Below, in pieces: positions 17,088-25,490 of a stretch of DNA of 55,421 nt. Both the position numbers and the translations under genes were made by a program. The notes under the pieces were generated by a model, which saw nothing but the letters and a program-made list of their open reading frames with translations, ran no database searches and had not been told where the DNA came from. The stretch spans positions 1 to 55,421 of the forward strand of contig JBBQUT010000034.1 of NCBI GenBank assembly GCA_038212215.1, read 5' to 3'. The stretch comes from JALZAI01 sp038212215. GTDB lineage: Bacteria > Actinomycetota > Actinomycetes > Mycobacteriales > Jatrophihabitantaceae. The stretch's first letter is position 1. Every line of letters starts with the position of its first letter.

Positions 17088-19265
17088 GTGGACAGACAAG
17101 AGCGGATTGACAAGGTCCTAGGCAAGCGGTCAGAGGCGGCGAATCAACTCGCCCAAGTCCTGCAGAACGCCAGGTCCGTCCGTGAGAGCATCGTCGAGCT
17201 GGCCCGCGAGGCGGTGTCCGCCGCGTCACACGGCGGCGCCGACACGCAGTTTGCTGCGGGGCAGTTGCGGGAGTCGGCAGCCGAAGTTGTCAACTCCCTC
17301 GACGCCGAGATCGCGCGGTGCGCGCGCTTGCATGCGCGATTATCACGCCCCACCCTTTCGGTTGGGGCCGTAGGTCGCGCGCGGACAGGGAAGAGTCGGT
17401 ATCTCCAGAGTCTGACCGGGCTCAGTCGTCAACAAATTCCGGATAGCGACGGCGGCTTCTGCACGGGTGTAACGAGTGTCATCCGCCCAGGCCCAACGAT
17501 CGCCGCCACCGTGAGTTTTCGAACAGAAGCTGAGTTTCGCGCGATGCTGGAGCCTTACTATACGGAGCTTGGGCTGGGGCCCGTGCCGCCGGTTTCCGGC
17601 ATCGTTCGTCCCATGGCACTCCCGCCCGATGGCGACCCTCAGCGTGCCGAGAAGTGGCGGCACCTCGTCGGGTACATCGACGCGCTCGAGAGCCATCGCC
17701 ACCTACTCGGCGCGCCGCCGCGGTCGATCGATCCTGCCGAGTTATCCCTCTGGGTAACCCAAACGGACGGCAACGGCGCGCCGCTCAGCGCCCATCGGTT
17801 CGTCGACAAAGTTGACATCACTGCTCCGTTCGCATCCGCCATGTCAGGCATCTCGGTCGTGGATCTGCCCGGCATGGGAGACACGAACCTCACCGACATT
17901 CCTCGAATGCTTGCGGCGGTCCAGGACGACGTCGATGTCGTGATCTTGCTCAGGCGTCCTGACCCTGTCGGTGACGACTGGATGGCGCCGGACATCGAGC
18001 TATACCGAAGGATCAGCGATGCACTTCCCGGGTTTCCGATGAGCCAGCGTGCCTTCATCCTGCTGAATAAGACGCGCGAGCCGGATAACGCCCGCCGGGT
18101 CGAAGCCTTCGCGAACACGGCCGCGAGCCGCCCTATGGCGGTCGCCGATGTCCTCATTGCCGACGCCTCTGACCCTTCCGAGGTCGCTAGGACATTCGAC
18201 ATTGTGCTGGATCACCTGGTGTCGGCGGCGGAATCGATGGACGCGGAACTGGTTGACTCCGTGATGCAGTCGCTCGCGTCGGTGTTCGACCGAGTGACTT
18301 CGCTCGTCTCGCTCGGCCACGAGATAACCGGCACAGCGGCTGACGCGACTCCGCAGGCCGCGTCTCGCACTGTCGCTCTCACGGCTCAGGCGAGGGAGGC
18401 GATGGCGGTCGCGCTCGAGACGTACCTCGAGCTGTTACGCCGAGCTCGCCATGATCCGGATGAGCCTTTGGGCGACGCCATTCGGGCGGTGGTCGCTGCC
18501 GCGCGCGCGGACAAGGGGATGCCTACCGCCGAGGCCGTCGACGCCCTGATTGCTGTAAGAGGCGGCCTGCCGATTGCCTACGGCCAGCTTCTGAACGAGG
18601 CACGGTCGCACCTCGCCCGCCATTTCGTCTCACTCGAAGGGGCCCTTGAGACCAGCGTTCGGGAGATGAAGGAGCGACTTGCCCTGTCGCTCGCCAAAGA
18701 CGGCAGACTCACTGCGCTTGCAAACGGGTCAGGCGCGGAATGGCTAGTGTCACTAGCGAATGAGCTTGGGGTCGCCCTCGGGTCGAAGAGCACTGTGCGA
18801 GATGGCCTAACGATCCTCGCCGGCGCCAAGCTCACCTACCGCGGCTTCCTGCAACACCGTATCCGACCACTTCTTGATGGACTCAACCCAAACAACCCGC
18901 TATACCCGATGGAACCAGGCGTTCCGTACTCGGCCTCAGACGTCCGAAACATGGTCGAGGCGACGTACGACAATGCGCTTGGCCGTGTCGACAGGATGCT
19001 TCGTGAGGAGTTCCTGTCTGAACCGAGCCAAGCGGTATTCGCCCTCGTCGAGGAGTTCGTGGACCGCATTCTGAGGTCGCGAGGAGCCGAAAGCCAATGG
19101 AATACCGCCTATCTGCAGTTCAAGAACCGAATCTGGCCCGAGGAATGGGCGACGCTGACGAGTGACATGGCAGACGTCCAGCGTTGGCGTGCGGCTGTCG
19201 CTCATTTCGAAACTGATCTTCGCGAGGCCCAACGTGCGCTTGGCACCGAAGGGAGAGTGGCATGA
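17088..19265 (+). CDS. Dynamin-like large GTPase
   Basis: 725 aa from GTG 17088, preceded by a GGAGGGA. After an N-terminal helical stretch of ~90 residues comes a GTPase domain: P-loop GAVGRARTGKS (about 93-103), G3 DLPGMGD (about 259-265) and a G4-like LNKT (about 325). The remaining ~400 residues are mainly helical, the size and layout of bacterial dynamin-like or other large TRAFAC GTPases. No transmembrane segment is obvious. The stop overlaps the next GTPase start (ATGA), so two different GTPases are made from one transcript. A role in membrane remodelling or conflict response is inferred. Confidence 0.85.
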   Translation: MDRQERIDKVLGKRSEAANQLAQVLQNARSVRESIVELAREAVSAASHGGADTQFAAGQLRESAAEVVNSLDAEIARCARLHARLSRPTLSVGAVGRARTGKSRYLQSLTGLSRQQIPDSDGGFCTGVTSVIRPGPTIAATVSFRTEAEFRAMLEPYYTELGLGPVPPVSGIVRPMALPPDGDPQRAEKWRHLVGYIDALESHRHLLGAPPRSIDPAELSLWVTQTDGNGAPLSAHRFVDKVDITAPFASAMSGISVVDLPGMGDTNLTDIPRMLAAVQDDVDVVILLRRPDPVGDDWMAPDIELYRRISDALPGFPMSQRAFILLNKTREPDNARRVEAFANTAASRPMAVADVLIADASDPSEVARTFDIVLDHLVSAAESMDAELVDSVMQSLASVFDRVTSLVSLGHEITGTAADATPQAASRTVALTAQAREAMAVALETYLELLRRARHDPDEPLGDAIRAVVAAARADKGMPTAEAVDALIAVRGGLPIAYGQLLNEARSHLARHFVSLEGALETSVREMKERLALSLAKDGRLTALANGSGAEWLVSLANELGVALGSKSTVRDGLTILAGAKLTYRGFLQHRIRPLLDGLNPNNPLYPMEPGVPYSASDVRNMVEATYDNALGRVDRMLREEFLSEPSQAVFALVEEFVDRILRSRGAESQWNTAYLQFKNRIWPEEWATLTSDMADVQRWRAAVAHFETDLREAQRALGTEGRVA

Positions 19266-20191
19266 CGCTAACGATCGATGTTGCGATGATCGGGCCATCA
19301 GGAGCCGGGAAGACGTCTCTGCTGGCCAGCATGTATTCAGAATTCGCGAAGGTGACGGCAGCAACCAAGGTCGTCCTCGCGCCGAAGGATGCAACGACAT
19401 CGGTCGAACTCAGCCGCTACCGAGCGGAACTCGCCGCGATCGGTCGACAGCTCGTCGTGCGAGAAGTTGGAATCGCCGGCACCCGGGCTTTCAGACAACA
19501 CACGTTCTCGCTTAGAGATGTCGATCATGACAAGGGATCGCACATCGACATCCGCTTTTCTGACTACCCCGGCGGTTGGCTGACGGATCCCCACACGGCG
19601 CACCAGGCTGAGCTTGAAAAAATGCTGAAGTCCTCGGACATCATGATGATCGCTATCGACACGCCTGCGATGATCGCGGAGGATGGCCGATTTCACCACG
19701 AACTGAACGCTCCGCAACTCGTGCGCGATATTGTTCAGGACTGGCTGACCGATCAGAGACGACTTCTCATGCTCGTCCCGTTAAAATGTGAGGCGTGGGC
19801 TGGCGATGAAGGCGCCGCTCGGGAACTTTGCGGGGTAGTCCAAAAGGAATATAACGATCTCATCGCAATCGTCACGGCGCGGGACACGCATCCGGCAGTC
19901 GTGATTAGTCCAGTTCAAACCGTCGGCTCGCTCATCTTCGATAGCTTCCAGGTTGATGACGACACGACGATTACACGGTTTCGAGGGCGGAAACCGCGAG
20001 ATCAATTCGATCCGAAGTGGACTGCCGAGCCAGTGCGCCTGGTCATCGCTCACGCCCTCCGGCGGCAACAGTCATCGCGAGGGCTATTCAAGGTACTTAC
20101 CGACTATCTGACCGGGGAGGGGCATCACCTGCGGATCGCTCTCGACAAGCTCTCGAAACAGGCGCTCGGCCCCTCGATGGAGGTCGACTGA
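19262..20191 (+). CDS. Second P-loop GTPase of the cassette
   Basis: 309 aa. The P-loop GPSGAGKTS is at residues 11-19, and a G3-like DYPGGW is at about residue 100. A hydrophobic strand and MLVPLKCEAW follow, where a G4 NKxD would be expected but is not canonical. This pattern fits the small-GTPase partner of bacterial double-GTPase (TRAFAC) conflict-type operons rather than a translation factor. It is coupled to the dynamin-like gene by ATGA, and the next gene begins one base after its stop. Confidence 0.8.
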   Translation: MTLTIDVAMIGPSGAGKTSLLASMYSEFAKVTAATKVVLAPKDATTSVELSRYRAELAAIGRQLVVREVGIAGTRAFRQHTFSLRDVDHDKGSHIDIRFSDYPGGWLTDPHTAHQAELEKMLKSSDIMMIAIDTPAMIAEDGRFHHELNAPQLVRDIVQDWLTDQRRLLMLVPLKCEAWAGDEGAARELCGVVQKEYNDLIAIVTARDTHPAVVISPVQTVGSLIFDSFQVDDDTTITRFRGRKPRDQFDPKWTAEPVRLVIAHALRRQQSSRGLFKVLTDYLTGEGHHLRIALDKLSKQALGPSMEVD

Positions 20192-20192
20192 C

Positions 20193-21014
20193 TTGAACAC
20201 CGACGTCCGCACAGGCCCCGAAGCGCAGTGGTGGCTACGGTCCCGTGGTCAACGACCGGCCCAGGATTACACCTGGTTGCCGGTGCGGTCGGGCTCGGCG
20301 GTACCGCCGCCTGTCGCCTCTGACCCAATGCAGATTAATGCGCCGGGCAGCCTTTCGATCTTCGTAGGGTGGCTTCGCATCGCAGATGATGACGCCCTGG
20401 TGCTCTTCGCCGACGGCCTGATGGTTCGTGATGCGCCAACGGACCACCAGGGGCGTCCTATCGAGATCTCGGCGCTCGGGATCGCTTACGACCGATCTGG
20501 GGCCGACAGCATTGCAGCCGCGCTTCGCTCAGTTGTTGCTGGCCCTGCTCCGGGCAGTCAACTTGCGGGGTGTGTGTCATACGCTCCGGCCATCCCCAGC
20601 GGCTTTGCTGTTGACTCTCTCGACTTCCTCTCGGTGATTCGATCCACCCCAAACACGGTCATCGAGCCCCCAGACTTGCACGACCTCCGGTGGGGTCCTC
20701 GGTCGAGCTTGCGTCAGGCCGCCGCCGACGTGGCGAACGAGATCTCAGCTGGGTACTGGCCCGGTTCGTCATCCGTCGCAGGGCCGTCGATTCTGCTTGC
20801 TGCCTCTGACTTGATTGGTGATGCCTGGTGTGCGGAATGCCAGCCCTTCAGGGCGGTCGGAGACCTGCTCACGGCGCCTACTGAATCGCGGTACGTGCCT
20901 CCGGGACCCCAGCGTGGCGGCCGGGGAAAAGTGGTCCGCCGGCGCCGCGTCGCGCTGGCACTCCTGCTACTGACGTTGATTCTGGTCGTGGCGATCCTGG
21001 TGGCGTTGACCTGA
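20193..21014 (+). CDS. Tail-anchored partner of the GTPase cassette
   Basis: 273 aa from TTG 20193. GGAGG at 20179-20183 sits nine bases upstream and decides this unusual start. Most of the protein is a soluble globular region of unknown fold. The C-terminus is a basic KVVRRRR stretch followed by one membrane helix (about residues 252-272), so the bulk probably faces the cytoplasm while anchored at the membrane. Third gene of the coupled unit. It may be the membrane effector or docking site for the GTPases (inferred). Confidence 0.75.
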   Translation: MNTDVRTGPEAQWWLRSRGQRPAQDYTWLPVRSGSAVPPPVASDPMQINAPGSLSIFVGWLRIADDDALVLFADGLMVRDAPTDHQGRPIEISALGIAYDRSGADSIAAALRSVVAGPAPGSQLAGCVSYAPAIPSGFAVDSLDFLSVIRSTPNTVIEPPDLHDLRWGPRSSLRQAAADVANEISAGYWPGSSSVAGPSILLAASDLIGDAWCAECQPFRAVGDLLTAPTESRYVPPGPQRGGRGKVVRRRRVALALLLLTLILVVAILVALT

Positions 21015-21139
21015 TAGAAGCGGCGTTTGGGCTCGCACTTGCAATTCCGAAGTGGGGCGCCAAGGAACTCAGGAAGCGTACCGGGCTGGAGCTTCCCGAC
21101 GTGCGCCACAGCTTCGATGAGGATGACAGCAAGAGCTAG
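21011..21139 (+). CDS. Possible small protein without a standard start
   Basis: The frame beginning CTG 21011 gives about 42 residues (FGLALAIPKWGAKELRKRTG, then an acidic tail) ending at TAG 21137-21139. It overlaps the preceding stop. There is no ATG, GTG or TTG in frame, so it is either started from CTG or is a remnant. Confidence 0.25.
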   Translation: MIEAAFGLALAIPKWGAKELRKRTGLELPDVRHSFDEDDSKS

Positions 21140-21198
21140 GGCGCTTCGGTGCTCGAGCCTGCGGAGTTGATCTCGAGGTCTCAGGTGGCGTTTGTGGG

Positions 21199-22542
21199 CT
21201 ACGACGCCGTACGACTACGAATGCGGCCGAGGGCTTGGAGTGCTGATTCGTCGGCGTCGGGGGGCGTGTGGAGGTAGCGCTCGGTCGTCCGAAGGCTGCC
21301 ATGTCCAAGTCTTTCTTTGACGACCTGGATGTCCGTCCCGCCAGCTAGAAGCCACGATGCGTGCGCATGGCGGAGGTCATGGACGCGGACGGCGAAGTTG
21401 AGGTTCGCGCGGTCGACCGCGGGCTTCCAAACGTGGTAGCGGAACCAGCTCCGAGGGACGTGTGCGTCGGACTCGACTGCGCGCGGTGAGCGGGGATGGT
21501 CCTGCCCAGCTGCGCGGCGCACCGCGCGATAGTCGGCGTATGCCCGAGCGCAGTGCTCGCACTTGCATCGGCCCAGTGAGTAGCCGGTCAGGGTTCCGTG
21601 CCGGTATCGGCGGCCTGCGCTGTTCGGTTCGGTGCGGCCGAGGTCTTCGCCTTCCGTGATGGTCGGGGAGATTCGCGCCCGCGCTCGAAGCATCCGTTCG
21701 AGGGCGAAGGTCAGATCGTCCCGGCGGATGTCATTGGCCGTGACGTGTGCGGTGAGCTTGGCAGCGATCTGGTGGCTCAGTTTGAGCCGGCGGTACTCCT
21801 CGTCCTTCGGGTATGCCTTGACGACAAATCGTCGGCCGTCCGTGTCCGCGCTCGGCGTCACCTGCACGACGGCCCGGCTCACGGTGAGCATCCGGGTCGG
21901 CGCGTCCCAGTCGCCCGGGCGCAACTCGGTGAGCTCGCCCCAGCGGAGACCAGTCTCGATGTCTGTCTCGAGCAGCAACTGGGCGTCGGCGCTGGGCAGG
22001 TCGTCATAGATCTCGTCGAACTGCTCGGGCGTCACGATTGTCCGAGGCTTCCGCGGCACCGGCGGCGACTTCACGCCGCGGCAAGGATGCAGGTAGACGA
22101 GCTGGTCGTTGAGCGCCGTGGTGAAGATCGCGCTGAGGATGGTCTTGCTGTCTGCGATTGTGCTGGCCGAGGCGCCAGCCGTCTTCATGTCGGTCATCCA
22201 CCGCCGGACGTGTTCCGGCAGCACGTCCGACATCCTCACCGCGCCGAACTCCAGCATCAGGTGTTTGGCGATCATGTACGTGTATCGCTCGCGGGTTGTG
22301 ATCTCGAGTTGGTGGTTCGGCAACCAGGTCTCTTCGACGTAGTTTCGGAACAGCATGCGACCTCGCCGCGGGTCGCCGAACCCTCCTTCCGCAACACCGG
22401 CCTCGGCGTCCTGCCATTTGCGATCGGCGAGCTTCTTGGTGCGGAAGGTGCCCGCCGACCGTCGTCGTCCACGCGCGTTCACATAGATCGCGGTGTACCG
22501 GGGCTTGCCGCTCTTGCCGACGCGCTTGTAGGAGTTGCCCAT
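21199..22542 (-). CDS. int: Tyrosine-family site-specific integrase
   Basis: 447 aa from ATG 22542; a 28-residue upstream extension lacks support. An N-terminal AP2-like arm-binding region (RYTAIYVNARGRRR) and a core-binding domain precede the catalytic domain. Catalytic-type residues are in TGLRWGEL (Arg), HDLRHAHASW (His-x-x-Arg), LGHGSLRTT (His) and the Tyr of TERYLH. An insertion with HGTLTGYSLGRCKCEHC sits in the catalytic domain, a Cys pattern seen in some actinobacterial integrases. The gene starts about 200 bases from a tRNA 3'-end sequence, the expected place for an attachment site. Confidence 0.93.
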   Translation of the reverse strand: MGNSYKRVGKSGKPRYTAIYVNARGRRRSAGTFRTKKLADRKWQDAEAGVAEGGFGDPRRGRMLFRNYVEETWLPNHQLEITTRERYTYMIAKHLMLEFGAVRMSDVLPEHVRRWMTDMKTAGASASTIADSKTILSAIFTTALNDQLVYLHPCRGVKSPPVPRKPRTIVTPEQFDEIYDDLPSADAQLLLETDIETGLRWGELTELRPGDWDAPTRMLTVSRAVVQVTPSADTDGRRFVVKAYPKDEEYRRLKLSHQIAAKLTAHVTANDIRRDDLTFALERMLRARARISPTITEGEDLGRTEPNSAGRRYRHGTLTGYSLGRCKCEHCARAYADYRAVRRAAGQDHPRSPRAVESDAHVPRSWFRYHVWKPAVDRANLNFAVRVHDLRHAHASWLLAGGTDIQVVKERLGHGSLRTTERYLHTPPDADESALQALGRIRSRTAS

Positions 22543-22689
22543 ATATTCTCGACCGCCCGTGTTGCTGATTTGTTGTTGGGACGGAGCGGCACGACCTGGC
22601 ACGAGATGACACGAGGTGACACGCAATCCTTTACTACATAAGGGATTCTACGCCCCGGGGTGGACGCAGACCGATGACCCAAACAACTC

Positions 22690-22744
22690 GTAATCGTCCT
22701 TGACGCGGTAAGGGTAACTGGTTCAATTCCAGTATCGCCCACCA
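22690..22744 (+). other. Attachment site: isolated 3' end of a tRNA gene
   Basis: ACTGG TTCAATT CCAGT at 22717-22733 is a perfect T-arm (5-bp stem, 7-base loop). It is followed by a 7-base acceptor strand ATCGCCC, a discriminator A and CCA, ending at 22744. A matching 5' half (beginning GGGCGAT) is absent upstream, so this is not a whole tRNA gene. Next to the integrase start, it is best read as the att copy left at one end of an element integrated in a tRNA. The orientation places the element to the left, with the intact tRNA at its far end. Confidence 0.7.
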
Positions 22745-22772
22745 TGAAGGCCCCGAATTCCGGGGCCTTCAT
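22744..22772 (+). terminator. Strong hairpin, probably the terminator of the target tRNA
   Basis: ATGAAGGCCCCG, a 5-base loop, then CGGGGCCTTCAT: a perfect 12-bp stem directly after the tRNA 3' end. It probably terminated transcription of the tRNA gene before integration. There is no long T run. Confidence 0.65.
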
Positions 22773-23154
22773 CGTTCCTGCTGCTGCTGGGGCGCTGCCG
22801 TGTCAACGAAATGTCAACTGCATTGTGTGGCACTGAGCGGCTCAGTTCAACATTGGACGGTCCGTCGCGACATGAGCGAGCCGCTGGGTTGAGGCTTGCT
22901 GGGCGCGTGTTCAATTGGAATTACATCTCGTCCTGTGGGAGTTGGCTTGCTACGAGCCGCCGCTGGCCTCAACTCACGCTGACCCGTGTCAACCGGCCGG
23001 GCACTGGGGAACACGTCACCGGCCTGGCGTCGGCGACCCGCTGAGTCCTGTCGCTGAGAAAAGTTCAGTCGATCATGTCGTGTTCTGGTGTCCGTGAAGC
23101 ACTTGTGCGGGATATCGGCGCTCCCCTGCGTCTGGAGATCGCGTGGAGGCGAAC
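22773..23154. other. About 380 bases without a supportable gene
   Basis: Short frames only. It contains the upstream region of the excisionase-like gene, including GGAGG at 23145-23149. Confidence 0.35.
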
Positions 23155-23346
23155 ATGACAGCCCTTCGAGATGAGTTGCCGACGGTGGTTGATTTGCCGA
23201 CGGCGGCGAGCATGCTGGGCATCGGTCGCACGATGGCCTATCAGCTGGTGCGGTCGGGGGAGTGGCCGACGCCGCTGATCCGGATGGGCCGGCTGATCAA
23301 GGTACCGACGCGGCCGCTGCTGAAACTGCTCGACGGAGCCGCGTGA
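23155..23346 (+). CDS. xis: Excisionase-like HTH DNA-binding protein
   Basis: 63 aa from ATG 23155, which lies after GGAGG at 23145-23149; a GTG at 23143 is in frame but inferior. The sequence VVDLPTAASMLGIGRTMAYQLVRSG, then RLIKVPTRPL, is the MerR-like winged helix of excisionases and related regulators (helix-turn-helix, then a short wing). It would bend DNA near an att site or regulate the element. The tRNA-end att lies 400 bases upstream. It is on the opposite side of that att from the integrase. Confidence 0.85.
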   Translation: MTALRDELPTVVDLPTAASMLGIGRTMAYQLVRSGEWPTPLIRMGRLIKVPTRPLLKLLDGAA

Positions 23347-23369
23347 TCGAGCTTGTCGACAGCTTCGCT

Positions 23370-23642
23370 CTAGCTGATGCGCGGTCCAGGGCGGAGTGGG
23401 CGCGTCGATGAGGGCCAGCGGGTCTTGTCGTTGTACTTTGCCTCGAGCCGGCGGCAGTGGGCGTCGAGAGCGTCTTCGGTGAATTGCGCGAGCGAGTAGT
23501 CGGGACTGTATGACGCTGTCATTTCCCGCACGGTTGCCCGCACGCGTGCCTGTACGTCTTGCGATACCTGGGTGCTGAAGCGCTGCCGACTCGTCGCGAC
23601 ACCGTCGCGGCTTTGTGGCGTGGAGTTGTCCCTCGCGCTCAT
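23370..23642 (-). CDS. Ribbon-helix-helix / ParB-C-like DNA-binding protein
   Basis: 90 aa. The core RQRFSTQVSQDVQARVRATV, then LAQFTEDALDAHCRRLEAKYN, has the strand-helix-helix pattern of the centromere-binding (ParB C-terminal type) proteins of actinobacterial plasmids and of RHH antitoxins. No ParA is adjacent. The start ATG overlaps the stop of the upstream DUF2283-like frame as ATGA. It could be a partition protein, or the DNA-binding half of a two-gene regulatory or toxin-antitoxin-like unit. Confidence 0.7.
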   Translation of the reverse strand: MSARDNSTPQSRDGVATSRQRFSTQVSQDVQARVRATVREMTASYSPDYSLAQFTEDALDAHCRRLEAKYNDKTRWPSSTRPLRPGPRIS

Positions 23643-24060
23643 GACGTCAAGTTACCTTCATTGCCAGCAACGAGCGCGTTGAGTGGTGATCGAGGCTTCG
23701 GCCTGACGGCTCTCGGACACGAAGCAGTCGATAGCCTTTCGGAACGTATGTTCTGCATCGCGAAGACGAGGTGACCACGGCCCAGCGATCGCTCATCCCG
23801 AAAGTCGGATGATTCGTTGCGCCCGGCACCCCAGCGCGCGCAGGGGCGAACGGTCTCGGCAAGTAGGTCGGGATGAAGCAGGGATGACGCGCCCAGAACT
23901 TCGAGGCCGACGATCGTGCCGTCCTTCCAGTCCATGACAACCATCTCGCCACGCTCCGTGAATACGTCCTGAAGCGGCATGCTGTCCCAACCGGGCATGA
24001 GCGGTTCGTCAGTGAAGCAGATATAGGCGGCGTCGCCTCAGGGTTGCAGCTGATCCGCAT
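23639..24060 (-). pseudogene. DUF2283-like protein with a frameshift
   Basis: The N-terminus MRISCNPE starts at ATG 24060. The continuation (AAYICFTDEPL, then MVVMDWKDGTIVGLEVLGAS) is in another frame. Together they give the DUF2283 pattern (M-x-I-x-Y-x-P-E-x-D-A-x-Y-I ... D-x-D-x-x-G-x-L-V-G-I-E-V-L). One base is missing near 24035, either real or a sequencing error. A C-terminal extension of ~70 residues runs on to a stop that overlaps the next gene as ATGA, which argues that this frame was translated. Confidence 0.6.
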
Positions 24061-24127
24061 CGCCGAACCGTACCGACTCGGCACTTCAGGAATATCGACT
24101 CTTGTGGCGCAGCGCGACTGGATTAAA

Positions 24128-24172
24128 ACGGAGGTCGTCGTGCGCGCATCCGAGTCCGCTCGAGGCCTCCGT
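24128..24172 (-). terminator. Possible terminator of the 24195-24749 gene
   Basis: On the minus strand ACGGAGG pairs with CCTCCGT and is followed by TTTAAT. The loop is long (31 bases) but contains further pairing. It lies just after the stop of the minus-strand gene. Confidence 0.35.
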
Positions 24173-24194
24173 ACTTACTATTTACTTCTTTAGA

Positions 24195-24749
24195 TTACTG
24201 TGTCGGGACATTGCCAGACGATGAGCGACTTAGCGCAAAGTCAGGATACCTTTTCGCGATCTTCTTCAGATACGAAATCCGCCCGGACCTGATGATCTTT
24301 CCTCCAGCAACTCTCGCGTACACTTGATACGGCCGCGCCAATGAGCCCCAGCGCGGACGCACGGCATCTTCGAAGGCAGCCTTTTCTGAACAAATCTGCT
24401 CCTGGTGTCGCCGAAGCACCAGCAACGGATCAAACTTCCACTCCGAGCTCTCAGTGAGCGGTTCTATCTTGGTCGGCAAAGACCTCTCGCCTAGGCCGCT
24501 CCTTTCCAAATATATCGGGTAAGGTGAAAACCTATTCGGCATTATAAAAAAGATGGTTGACACCTCGGCACTGACTTGTCCGCGATTGGATATCTTTACC
24601 CTGAGGGGCTTCTTCTCGTCGTATCTATGTATGAACACATTGATTTTTAGCCGTGGTCGTTGCCTGAAGGCATATGTTGCAGAGGTAAAGAGCACCGCTG
24701 CACCTGACAGCGAGAGCGAGGCGTAAGGTATCCATTCAGGCGCCGTCAT
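24195..24749 (-). CDS. Low-GC single-pass membrane protein
   Basis: 184 aa from ATG 24749; an in-frame upstream ATG adds 82 unlikely residues. One N-terminal membrane helix (ASLSLSGAAVLFTSATYAF) is followed by a soluble beta-rich domain and a basic C-terminus. The coding DNA is much richer in A and T than its neighbours (runs such as ATTATAAAAAAGATGG near 24540), a sign of recent transfer from another host. The topology (short N-terminus, helix, cytoplasmic or external domain) resembles small accessory membrane proteins in defence loci, but no family is recognised. Confidence 0.65.
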   Translation of the reverse strand: MTAPEWIPYASLSLSGAAVLFTSATYAFRQRPRLKINVFIHRYDEKKPLRVKISNRGQVSAEVSTIFFIMPNRFSPYPIYLERSGLGERSLPTKIEPLTESSEWKFDPLLVLRRHQEQICSEKAAFEDAVRPRWGSLARPYQVYARVAGGKIIRSGRISYLKKIAKRYPDFALSRSSSGNVPTQ

Positions 24750-25070
24750 GATCCAAGTGTATAACCGCGGTGAGGCGCGTCGGCCCGTATGTGTTTTGGA
24801 TACGCCGACGCGCTGGTCCACAAGGTCCCGTACGGCCGGCCGGATGGTGAACATGCACGCTCTACTAGCAGTCCGGATCAACGCTGAGCATACCGGGATA
24901 TCCTTGGAATGCACTTCAGCTCGACCGAGGATGGTGCCGGCTGGGTTGTCCCGCGACCTGGTTGCCCGCAGCCTGAGCGGCGTGCGACTGGTCACCAGCG
25001 AACACGCGCCGTGGGCTAGTTGACGCGGTCGGCGCGCCCTGCTGGGAGAGTCCTGGCAGGGTTGCCGACC

Positions 25071-25133
25071 AAACGCGATGTCGGCCTGCCCAAGCGCGAT
25101 GTCGGCCCGCCCAAGCGCAATGTCACCCGCTGT
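25071..25133 (+). repeat. Three tandem 21-base repeats
   Basis: Copies at 25071-25091, 25092-25112 and 25113-25133. The unit is close to AAGCGCGATGTCGGCC plus CGCCC. The first two copies differ at two positions and the third is more divergent. They lie ~360 bases upstream of the IS110 transposase start, near or outside the left end of that element. Confidence 0.75.
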
Positions 25134-25490
25134 TGGCGGCTTCGCCGAAAGTCAAATGTTCGCCCGCCCGCCGCACATATCGGCAACTACCCAGTCGTTC
25201 TTCGCCGGGTGTTCGGCGCGCATAGTCGGCAGGGAGGATGTGTGTAGTGCTTCCGGCTCTGCCTGCCGGGTTTTGGCCGGGCGGGCGCGTAGGGTCGGCG
25301 GCCTGGGTCCCGGCCTGACCTCCGATTCGGCTGGCGCCGCTCGGGTTGTCTTGGGAAACGATCTGTCGGCCGGCCCCAGGTTCGGGCACCACCGGCATTG
25401 CCGGTCTGATCTGCCTGGCCTGTGCAAGAGGCCGGGGTCACCAGGTCCGACGGGCCAGCGGTGCGTGCCATCCCGCAACCTGATAAGGGG

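Noticed and set aside
22650..22744. A complete tRNA gene
   Set aside because: Only the T-arm and 3' acceptor strand fit. No 5' acceptor or D-arm pairs with it, so it is called an attachment site instead.
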